From Bacteroidota bacterium (GTDB taxonomy: Bacteria > Bacteroidota > Bacteroidia > Chitinophagales > JADIYW01): a DNA stretch of 38,552 nt. Below, one piece after another: positions 31,806 to 38,552 of this stretch. Location of the stretch: the NCBI GenBank assembly GCA_028288625.1, contig JAQBNI010000047.1, forward strand, positions 1 through 38,552, read 5' to 3'. The stretch's first letter is position 1. Each line of letters starts with the position of its first letter. Position numbers and translations under genes: made by a program. A model generated the notes under the pieces. It was not told the origin of the DNA, did not search any database, and worked only from the letters and a program-made list of their open reading frames with translations.

Positions 31806-32846
31806 ATGAATTTAAATTATTTTTCGGAGGATACTAAATTGCCGCTGGTGATCACTCCTTCTAACGGAGACGTCAGTAAGCAATCCCTGGTAGAATGGAT
31901 CGCTTCCAATAAAGAGATGCTCAATGAAAAATTAAGAGAAGCCGGGGCTGTTTTATTCCGCGGTTTTCAAATAGACAGCGCACAGGATTTCGAAGATGTT
32001 TCGAAGGCGATGGATAATGATTTGAAGGATGATTATCTCGGTACATCTCCCCGCGATAAAAAAAGCGGGTTTGTTTTTTCTGCAAGCGAGCTTCCGCCAC
32101 ATTACCCGATCATGCAGCATTGCGAAATGAGTTTTCTGCCATCTGCTCCGCGAAAATTATTTTTTTACTGCCACGTTGAACCCATATATGGAGGAGAAAC
32201 GCCTATCTGTGATTTCAGAAAAGTTTATGAAGAACTTGATCCAACAATAAGGGATGAATTTGAATTTAAAGGCGTGAAACACATCCGCAATTATTCAGCT
32301 CCCGATGATACAAGTAAGAATGCATTTCAGCTAAAAAAATGGAATGAGATGTTCCTGACGACGGATAAATCTATTATAGAAAAAAAATGCGCGGATAATG
32401 ACATTGTCTGCGAATGGAAAGAAAATAACGGCTTGCGGCTGATCAATAAGAATGCTGCAACAAAAATTCATCCGCAAACGGGGAGAAAAGCATGGTTTAA
32501 TCATGCGCAAGTGTTCCATGTTTCTGCTGCTGCTGAGGAGTATCATAAAATATTCAAGCGGCAAAAAAGATGGGAGACTTTAAAAACAAGTGTGTTGCTT
32601 GATGTGCTGACGTTTTATAAGAAACTGACCAAAAATCCGAACGACCAAAGTATGCATGTAACCTTTGGTGATGATTCACAGATCCCCGATTATTATATAG
32701 AGCATATACAAGATGTCATCTGGCGAAATATGGTGATACAGCCATGGAAGAAAGGCGATGTTATTTGCCTGGATAATTTTTCTATATCCCATGGAAGATT
32801 GCCTTACTATGGTCCGAGAGAAATTATGGTATGCTGGACCTCCTGA
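31806..32846 (+). CDS. TauD/TfdA-type 2-oxoglutarate dioxygenase
   Basis: A 346-residue Fe(II)/2-oxoglutarate oxygenase. The iron-binding facial triad reads H105-C-E107 (MQHCEMSF), an H-x-E variant of the usual H-x-D, and distal H329 in ISHGRLPYYG. R338 in PREIM should bind 2-oxoglutarate. AVLFRGF (48-54) and the YGGETPICDFR segment (128-138) are typical of the SyrP/clavaminate-synthase-like part of the family. H-x-E is the form seen in that part. Substrate unknown, possibly an amino acid or a side chain. It lies 11 bases upstream of a transporter gene and is probably co-transcribed with it. Confidence 0.88.
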   Translation: MNLNYFSEDTKLPLVITPSNGDVSKQSLVEWIASNKEMLNEKLREAGAVLFRGFQIDSAQDFEDVSKAMDNDLKDDYLGTSPRDKKSGFVFSASELPPHYPIMQHCEMSFLPSAPRKLFFYCHVEPIYGGETPICDFRKVYEELDPTIRDEFEFKGVKHIRNYSAPDDTSKNAFQLKKWNEMFLTTDKSIIEKKCADNDIVCEWKENNGLRLINKNAATKIHPQTGRKAWFNHAQVFHVSAAAEEYHKIFKRQKRWETLKTSVLLDVLTFYKKLTKNPNDQSMHVTFGDDSQIPDYYIEHIQDVIWRNMVIQPWKKGDVICLDNFSISHGRLPYYGPREIMVCWTS

Positions 32847-32857
32847 TCCTCTTAAAC

Positions 32858-33787
32858 ATGAACTCATCCATTGATGCTATACATATACACTTCAACAAGG
32901 AAAGTCTTCTGTTACTGAATATTTGTTTAGGTTATTTGATGTTCGGCGTAGCGCTCGAATTAAATAAGCGTGATTTTTTACAGTTGCTTCGTCATCCGCG
33001 CAAAGCATTCGCGGGCGTTTTATCGCAATACCTCGTATTTCCATCGATCACATTTTTATTAATAAAGATATTGCACCCACACCCCAGTGTTGCTTTGGGA
33101 ATGATACTGGTTTCTGCTTGCCCGAGTGGAAATATTTCAAATTTTATTACACATACGGCAAAAGGAAACACGGCACTGTCCGTTAGCTTAACTGCATTAT
33201 CAACTATTCTGTCGCCCGTTTTTACTCCGCTGATCTTTTCCATATTAGGAAACCTGGATAAAGGAATCGGAGACCTGATGCGCGCAATTCATATCTCGTT
33301 CTACGATATACTGACGTCGTTATTCATATTACTGCTGTTGCCTTTGTTACTTGGCATTCTCATCAATTATTATTTTCCAAAGTTCACAGAGAGCAGTAAA
33401 AAGTTTTTTAAAATATCTTCGCTGCTTATCTTCTTCTTATTTATTTTAGGGGCTTTGATCAAGAACAGGGATATATTCAGCAATTACATTTACCTGGTGA
33501 TCGGAATTGTTTTTATACAAGATCTTCTCGGTTTCAGCAGCGGTTATTTATTAGCTAAATTATTTCGTTTGGAAGAAAGAGATTGCAGGAGCATTTCTAT
33601 TGAAACCGGTATTCATAATTCAGGGTTAGGATTAATTCTCGCTTTTACTTTTTTTAAAGGATTAGGCGGAATGGTGTTGATACTTGCCTGGTGGGGGATA
33701 TGGCATTTGATCGCCGGAATTTCACTCGCATATTACTGGAATAAAAAATCTCCACAAAATATTATGCATGCGCCAATGCAGTATTAA
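32858..33787 (+). CDS. Bile acid:sodium symporter family (BASS/SBF) transporter
   Basis: A 309-residue polytopic inner-membrane carrier with about nine to ten hydrophobic helices. The family's sodium-site signatures are visible: SACPSGNISNFITHTAKGN (mid-first half) and ETGIHNSGLGLIL (second half, E-x-G-x-x-N-x-G). BASS proteins couple sodium entry to uptake of organic anions such as 2-oxo acids or pantothenate; the substrate here is unknown. The ATG at 32858 is preferred over the one at 32831, which would overlap the oxygenase gene and add a hydrophobic tail of nine residues. Its 3' end overlaps the convergent 470-residue membrane protein gene by 26 bases. Confidence 0.88.
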   Translation: MNSSIDAIHIHFNKESLLLLNICLGYLMFGVALELNKRDFLQLLRHPRKAFAGVLSQYLVFPSITFLLIKILHPHPSVALGMILVSACPSGNISNFITHTAKGNTALSVSLTALSTILSPVFTPLIFSILGNLDKGIGDLMRAIHISFYDILTSLFILLLLPLLLGILINYYFPKFTESSKKFFKISSLLIFFLFILGALIKNRDIFSNYIYLVIGIVFIQDLLGFSSGYLLAKLFRLEERDCRSISIETGIHNSGLGLILAFTFFKGLGGMVLILAWWGIWHLIAGISLAYYWNKKSPQNIMHAPMQY

Positions 33788-35174
33788 TGGCAACAGGCTT
33801 TGCAGGAAGAACAACAGGCTTTATTTCCATTTCTTTTTCTTTATCTGCCAGGATAATTAAAGCGATAAAATAAAAGGGCATAAATGGGATTTTATATCGC
33901 ACCAGCGAGCCAAAGTTATAACTGGTAAAGCCTACAGAAAAAGCAAACAGCAAGGAAAAGATTAGGCAGAACTGGACTTCAGGATTAGTAATAATCAGCT
34001 TCAAAAACCGAATAAATCCCGCTTTATATAATAACCGGATCGTAAAAAATAAAGAAACAAGTCCTTCAAGCGCGGCAGGTATTAGTATTGGTTTTTTCGC
34101 TTCCCATAAATAGGGTCTGAAGATGGCAACATTTACTGCCTTTGGAAAAACCTTTAACATGCCAAGCGGTGTGAAATCAACATTACCCAATGAATACCCC
34201 GAACCGCGGGAATTTTGTGAAGATAAAAATAGCCAGTTCTGTGTGTCCTTTGCAGTCCGCACAAGATTATCAAACGCATATCTTTCTGACACTGCCGCTA
34301 TTTTAATAAATATCATTACACCTACAAGCATGGATATCACAAATAATACCGGGTTCATAAATGATTTGACGAGTGTATTTTGTATATTATTTTTGTACCG
34401 GAATATTATCCAGATAGAATAAGCAGGCATAAAGGAGAGTATGATGTATACTTTTACAATGATCAAAACTGAAAAGCATATTCCGATCAATATCAGTCTT
34501 GAAATAATTTTTGTTTGTTGAAAAAAAAGTTTGTAGATGTGATAGGTCAGCGCACCTAAAGCACCAAGGCAAATAGGATCTTTTAAAATGCCAGTGCCCC
34601 AGAAGCATACGGAAGGAAGAAAGAGGCAAGCTATTGCAAGTTGTTTTTCGAGTTGCGGATATATTTCAGAAAACAATAAAAATATTTTCCAGCAACCGTA
34701 AAAACAAATGATCGTAAAAACAAAAGAAATGAGGATATAAGTGTTGAGCAAGGGATAACTCAGGTAAAGTGCAAGCTTAATAACAATACTTGCACTATGG
34801 TTTAAATAAAATTCTGCACCGCTTCCGAGATACCTTATTGCATAGAAGGTATTGTGGTGCTGCTTAAATGCAAGATCAAGGAAGGCGGAAATATCTTCAT
34901 GGAAAACGCCCCGGATTCTCTGAACATATGTAAAATAGGTATGCGAGTCACCGCCTCCGTCATAATAATATTGATATACAAGCGCCATGACGATAGCAGA
35001 TGCAAAACGTACCATCAATGCCATAACAAAATACTTTTTATACACAGGGTTCTTTTTACCCTCGGCATATTTTTTCGCAATAAAGTAAGCAGCTAAAATG
35101 AAAAGCGGTGCCAGCAACAAATCATTGAGGAATAAAAACCGGGTTTGATCAGCATGTGTGAACCAACTTTCCAT
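33762..35174 (-). CDS. Polytopic membrane protein, GT-C/Wzy-like, duplicate 1
   Basis: A 470-residue integral membrane protein with about ten to eleven hydrophobic helices. The first extracytoplasmic loop contains YYYDGGGDSHTYF (69-81), an acidic motif in the position where GT-C glycosyltransferases and some polymerases hold catalytic Asp. FWGTGILKDP (about 187-196) and GFTSYNFGSLVRYKIPFMPF near the C-terminus resemble membrane polysaccharide enzymes. A GT-C or oligosaccharide-polymerase role is inference. More than 80 percent of residues match the neighbouring 470-residue copy without gaps; only the last 25 residues (PVVLPAKPVAIN) differ strongly. It overlaps the transporter gene by 26 bases at the 3' end. 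Confidence 0.8.
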   Translation of the reverse strand: MESWFTHADQTRFLFLNDLLLAPLFILAAYFIAKKYAEGKKNPVYKKYFVMALMVRFASAIVMALVYQYYYDGGGDSHTYFTYVQRIRGVFHEDISAFLDLAFKQHHNTFYAIRYLGSGAEFYLNHSASIVIKLALYLSYPLLNTYILISFVFTIICFYGCWKIFLLFSEIYPQLEKQLAIACLFLPSVCFWGTGILKDPICLGALGALTYHIYKLFFQQTKIISRLILIGICFSVLIIVKVYIILSFMPAYSIWIIFRYKNNIQNTLVKSFMNPVLFVISMLVGVMIFIKIAAVSERYAFDNLVRTAKDTQNWLFLSSQNSRGSGYSLGNVDFTPLGMLKVFPKAVNVAIFRPYLWEAKKPILIPAALEGLVSLFFTIRLLYKAGFIRFLKLIITNPEVQFCLIFSLLFAFSVGFTSYNFGSLVRYKIPFMPFYFIALIILADKEKEMEIKPVVLPAKPVAINTALAHA

Positions 35175-35295
35175 TAAATAAAGAAATTGAGATAATGAAG
35201 ATAATCATTATCGCTCGCTTTTTTGTTTAAAACAAGGGAATTCACATCGTTGATATAATAGAAAAAATGATTTTAATACAAAAGGTGGTGTATCA

Positions 35296-36708
35296 TTATG
35301 CAGGCACTGGCACCTTGGACATATCTCTTGGCAGCACAGGCTGAACTGCAGGCTTTAATTCAGTTTGTTTTTCTTTATCTGCGAGAATAAAAAGAGCGAT
35401 GTAATAAAAAGGCATGAATGGAATTTTATATCGCACCAGCGAACCAAAATTATAACTGGTGAATCCAATAGAGAAAGCAAATAATAATGAAAAGATCAGG
35501 CAAAATTGTACTTCGGGATTCGTAAGGATCAGTTTTGTAAATCGTATAAATCCTGCTTTATACAATAAACGGATCGTGAAAAATAATGACGCCAGTCCTT
35601 CCAATGCGGCAGGAATTAATATAGGCTTTTTCGCTTCCCATAAATATGGTCTGAATAACGCAACATTTACAGCTTTGGGAAAAATTTTGAGCAAGCCGAG
35701 CGGCGAATAATCAATATCACCTAGTGAATAGGAAGATCCTCCGGATTTTTTTGAAGAGAGGAATAACCAGTTCTGCGTGTCCTTCGCGGTCCTTACAAGA
35801 TTATCAAATGCATATCTTTCTGAAACCTGTGCTATCTTAATAAAAACCAATACACCTACAAGTAACGACACCACAAATAATATCGGGTTCATTAAAGTTT
35901 TTATCAAACTGTTTTGGATATTATTTTTATAGCGGAAAATTATCCAGAAAGAATATGCCGGCATAAAGGAAAGGATGATATATACTTTTACAACTACCAG
36001 GACCGACATACATATAGAGATCACGATGAGCCGCGATATGATCTTTGTCCGGAAAAAAAATAATTTATAAATATGATAAGTAAGTGCGCCTAGTGCGCCA
36101 AGGCAAATCGGATCCTTTAAAATTCCGGTTCCCCAAAAACATACTGAAGGAAGAAACAGGCAGGCAAGCGCGAACTGCTTTTCAAGATGCGGATATATTT
36201 CATAAAACAATAAAAATATTTTCCAGCATCCATAAAAACAAATGATTGTAAACACAAACGAAATCAGCATATAAGTATTCAGTAGCGGGTAGCTCAGGTA
36301 AAGTGCAAGCTTAATAATAATACTTGCGCTCTGGTTAAAATAAAATTCTGCTCCGCTCCCCAGGTACCTGACTGTGGTAAAAGTATTGTGATGTTGTTTA
36401 AACGCAAGGTCTAAGAATGCAGAAGTATCTTCAAAAAAAACACCGCGGATTCTCTGTACATAAGTAAAATAAGTGTGTGAATCTCCGCCGCCGTCATAAT
36501 AATATTGATATACCAATGCCATTATAATAGCCGAAGCAAAGCGAAGCATCAGCGCCATAATAAAATACTTTTTATACACCGGGTTTTTTTTGCCGCGGAT
36601 ATATTTTTTTGCAAGAAAGTAAGCTAATAAAATAAAAAGCGGCGCCAGCAACAAATCGTTGAGGAAAAGAAATTGACTTTCATCGTAATGCGTAAACCAC
36701 GTGACCAT
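35296..36708 (-). CDS. Polytopic membrane protein, GT-C/Wzy-like, duplicate 2
   Basis: The second copy of the tandem pair, also 470 residues, in the same direction with 121 bases between. The acidic loop YYYDGGGDSHTYF, FWGTGILKDP and the SYNFGSLVRYKIP region are identical to copy 1. Differences are mostly conservative (Ile/Val/Leu) and spread through the helices, with a diverged Pro-rich tail. The equal length and gap-free match show a fairly recent duplication with both copies kept under selection. The copies may act on different acceptors or simply raise dosage. An 8-bp inverted repeat GATAATGA/TCATTATC (35192-35213) lies between them. It is divergent from the 528-residue membrane protein, 40 bases apart. 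Confidence 0.82.
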   Translation of the reverse strand: MVTWFTHYDESQFLFLNDLLLAPLFILLAYFLAKKYIRGKKNPVYKKYFIMALMLRFASAIIMALVYQYYYDGGGDSHTYFTYVQRIRGVFFEDTSAFLDLAFKQHHNTFTTVRYLGSGAEFYFNQSASIIIKLALYLSYPLLNTYMLISFVFTIICFYGCWKIFLLFYEIYPHLEKQFALACLFLPSVCFWGTGILKDPICLGALGALTYHIYKLFFFRTKIISRLIVISICMSVLVVVKVYIILSFMPAYSFWIIFRYKNNIQNSLIKTLMNPILFVVSLLVGVLVFIKIAQVSERYAFDNLVRTAKDTQNWLFLSSKKSGGSSYSLGDIDYSPLGLLKIFPKAVNVALFRPYLWEAKKPILIPAALEGLASLFFTIRLLYKAGFIRFTKLILTNPEVQFCLIFSLLFAFSIGFTSYNFGSLVRYKIPFMPFYYIALFILADKEKQTELKPAVQPVLPRDMSKVPVPA

Positions 36709-36748
36709 TAGATAAAATTGTTATATTTATGCGAAAAGAGCCTTTTTC

Positions 36749-38335
36749 ATGTATAAATATAAGAATTTACTTTTATTTCTGGGTTTCGCTGTCATACTTC
36801 TTTTATTGATTTTTTTTCCGATTTCCTTCGATAATAATGACGATCATTCCATGTATTTTATCAGCTCGGGTTTCCTGAGCGGGAAGCTGCTGCCAAATAT
36901 TTTGCTGACCAATGTTATCGTAGGCAAATTCTTAAACGGCTTGTTTTCTTTTCACTTTATGATTAATTGGTATACGATGTACCTGCAGCTTGCTTTAATG
37001 GCAAGTATATTGACCATTTGTTTTGTTTTTACAGATTATAACAAGCTCTCTTTTAAGGAAGCCCTCCTTATTATTTTAATAGTATTAATGGGATTTGCGG
37101 CGTTATGCATTGTCAAGTTACAATTTACGACGGTTTCTTTATTCTGCGCATTCGCGGCTTTATTCTGTTTTCAATCTGATTTCAGGTCATTAAAAAAACT
37201 TTCCCTGGTGTTTTTTTTGATAATGATATCTATCCTTATCCGCCGCGAGAGTTTTTATGTATTTATATTATTTAGTATTCCTGTTCTCGCAACAAAATTT
37301 TCTGAAAAGAAAATGTTGAGCAGGTATTTGTCAGTTATAGCGTTGTCACTTATCTTTTTTATTGCTACCAATTATATAAACAACCATGACGCATCTTACA
37401 AGCAATATAATTCGTACGCGTATTTGAACGCATTGGATATCGTGGCTGCCAAGCCAATAAAATATGACGCTTCCATGCTGCAGAAAAATAATTTTACAGA
37501 AGATGATGTACGGATTCTGCAATCATGGTTCGCGGGCGACAAAGCGTATACTTCCGGAAATGATATTCTAACGCTTACCTCTGCAATGAGATCGCATAGA
37601 AGCTTTCATGAATTTCTTTTTGAATTAAAAAAGTTTGTGATGGATGAGCGATATGTGTTATTGATGTATGTCCTTACAATTTTTATTTTGCTCCTATGGG
37701 CGAAAAAAAGCAAACCGGCAGTATTCTTAAACCTCGTCATCGCCTTATTATTGTTTACCTATTTGTGTGAATTCTCCCGGCTTCCACACAGGGCAACTTT
37801 TCCAATCCTAACTTACCTTATCCTGCTGAATATATATATGTTCGCAGGTAACCAGGAAAATATACGGATAAGGAACAGCGTATTTTATGGGCTGCTGGTG
37901 ATCAGCATTTTAAAATTTTATTGTGTAAGCCGGTTGTTTAATATCAATAAACACAATCATGAAATATTTGATCAATGCCAGCGGGAGATCAACGACCATC
38001 CCAATGATCTGTTTATTGGTATTTATGACGGCTTGCCATTGCAGTATATGAATGCGTGGAAGACAAAGGATGATGGTTTTCCTCATAGTAATATATTACT
38101 CACCGGTTGGCCTGCGTATTGCCCGCCCTATAATGAATTATTACAGCAGCATCAGCTAAGCGATCTGACAGTTGGCTTGCAGCATAAAAAAAATGTGTTG
38201 TTCCTGACAGATTCAAAAATATTTCTTGATTCGTATGTTCGCGTAATGAAACAGCGCTATCAACTGAATTGCCATTTTGAAAAAGTGGAGGATGGTTTCA
38301 AAGAGCTGCATCCTAAGGCTTTGATCTTCGACTAA
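36749..38335 (+). CDS. Polytopic membrane protein, possibly GT-C-like
   Basis: A 528-residue protein with about ten hydrophobic helices in residues 1-400 and a soluble C-terminal region of about 130 residues. After the first helix comes SFDNNDDHSMYF (27-38), an acidic motif resembling the catalytic loop of GT-C glycosyltransferases, then SSGFLSGKLLPNILLTN. The C-terminal domain is rich in Asp, His and Trp and was not recognised. Function is inferred only by shape and by neighbours: the duplicated membrane proteins and a GT4-type gene. It starts 40 bases from the divergent 36708 start, and its stop overlaps the stop of the convergent gene at 38332. Confidence 0.75.
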   Translation: MYKYKNLLLFLGFAVILLLLIFFPISFDNNDDHSMYFISSGFLSGKLLPNILLTNVIVGKFLNGLFSFHFMINWYTMYLQLALMASILTICFVFTDYNKLSFKEALLIILIVLMGFAALCIVKLQFTTVSLFCAFAALFCFQSDFRSLKKLSLVFFLIMISILIRRESFYVFILFSIPVLATKFSEKKMLSRYLSVIALSLIFFIATNYINNHDASYKQYNSYAYLNALDIVAAKPIKYDASMLQKNNFTEDDVRILQSWFAGDKAYTSGNDILTLTSAMRSHRSFHEFLFELKKFVMDERYVLLMYVLTIFILLLWAKKSKPAVFLNLVIALLLFTYLCEFSRLPHRATFPILTYLILLNIYMFAGNQENIRIRNSVFYGLLVISILKFYCVSRLFNINKHNHEIFDQCQREINDHPNDLFIGIYDGLPLQYMNAWKTKDDGFPHSNILLTGWPAYCPPYNELLQQHQLSDLTVGLQHKKNVLFLTDSKIFLDSYVRVMKQRYQLNCHFEKVEDGFKELHPKALIFD

Positions 38336-38552
38336 GCAAATACCGACCAGTATACTTCTGCGTATTTTTCTACCCCGTTTTCTAAAGAAAAATAATCTTT
38401 TGCGCCTGATACAATTTGCTGTTCATCAAAACCGGCAGACATTTTTTCAATAGCTTCGCTGTAAGCATTTACGGTAAATTCTTTCAGTAATATTCCGCTA
38501 TGATAATCCTGAACGATCTTATCTGTGTCTCCGACATGCGTATTGCAAACAA
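38332..38552 (-). CDS. GT4-type glycosyltransferase, C-terminus only
   Basis: A partial minus-strand frame of 72 codons running in from the window edge and ending in TAG at 38332-38334. It reads CNTHVGDTDKIVQDYHSGIL, then LLKEF and A-Y-S-E-A, ending VEKYAEVYWSVFA. The V-G-D-x-x-x-x-V-x-x-x-x-x-G-x-L pattern is the nucleotide-sugar-binding C-terminal part of group 1 (GT4) glycosyltransferases, where a Val/Thr-Gly-Asp loop and later Tyr-rich helix are conserved. Its catalytic and N-terminal domains lie outside the window. The stop codon overlaps that of the convergent membrane protein gene. Confidence 0.75.
   Translation of the reverse strand, partial: VCNTHVGDTDKIVQDYHSGILLKEFTVNAYSEAIEKMSAGFDEQQIVSGAKDYFSLENGVEKYAEVYWSVFA

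Overview
The window looks like chromosome of a Bacteroidota bacterium, probably an environmental Chitinophagales/Sphingobacteriales-type organism. Supporting signs are TAnnTTTG-type -7 promoter boxes, few Shine-Dalgarno sequences, lipoproteins with Lys-Lys after the lipobox cysteine, and a secreted protein with a type IX secretion (T9SS) C-terminal domain. The genus assignment is inference.

Region 1 (1 to about 12,700) is accessory DNA, visibly AT-rich. It starts with a tyrosine integrase cut by the window edge, lying just 3' of a tRNA-Arg(CCT). Next come about 500 bases without a gene that hold two diverged copies of a structured element (candidate ncRNAs, 974-1441). A minus-strand block follows (8373 to 1457). 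Its upstream part is a HEPN-like gene and a PD-(D/E)XK nuclease. Its downstream part is a compact, mostly overlapping cluster: RES-domain protein, small two-TM protein, second HEPN-like protein, three unknown proteins and a secreted protein. I read this as a defence-island candidate, possibly an undescribed multigene system. A mobile-element cargo stretch follows (8665-11636): a frameshifted RadC/JAB gene, a HerA/TraD-like ATPase and an ArdC-type antirestriction protein. A tail-anchored LRV-repeat protein ends the region. The right border is a tRNA-Asn with its promoter, a terminator and a decayed tRNA-Asn vestige upstream.

Region 2 (about 12,900 to 22,960) is ordinary chromosome: a crotonase broken by one amber codon inside a perfect palindrome, a PfkB kinase plus vanadium-haloperoxidase-type lipoprotein operon, a secreted gluzincin, a double-DUF3494 ice-binding-like T9SS protein, aspartate-semialdehyde dehydrogenase, and two convergent L,D-transpeptidases of different families.

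Region 3 (about 23,100 to 28,220) is a minus-strand surface-polysaccharide set: two GT2 glycosyltransferases, a dTDP-rhamnose-4-epimerase-like SDR and a sulfotransferase, with a lipoprotein and a REP-like repeat pair between them.

Region 4 (28,266 to the end) mixes housekeeping genes (RluA-type pseudouridine synthase, TrmH-type methyltransferase, DNA-3-methyladenine glycosylase I, GNAT, TauD-like oxygenase, BASS-type transporter), a foldback repeat, a recent tandem duplication of a 470-residue membrane protein, another polytopic membrane protein and the C-terminus of a GT4-type glycosyltransferase. This end probably belongs to polysaccharide synthesis too.

All function calls come from reading motifs by eye. 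No database search or structure computation was run.
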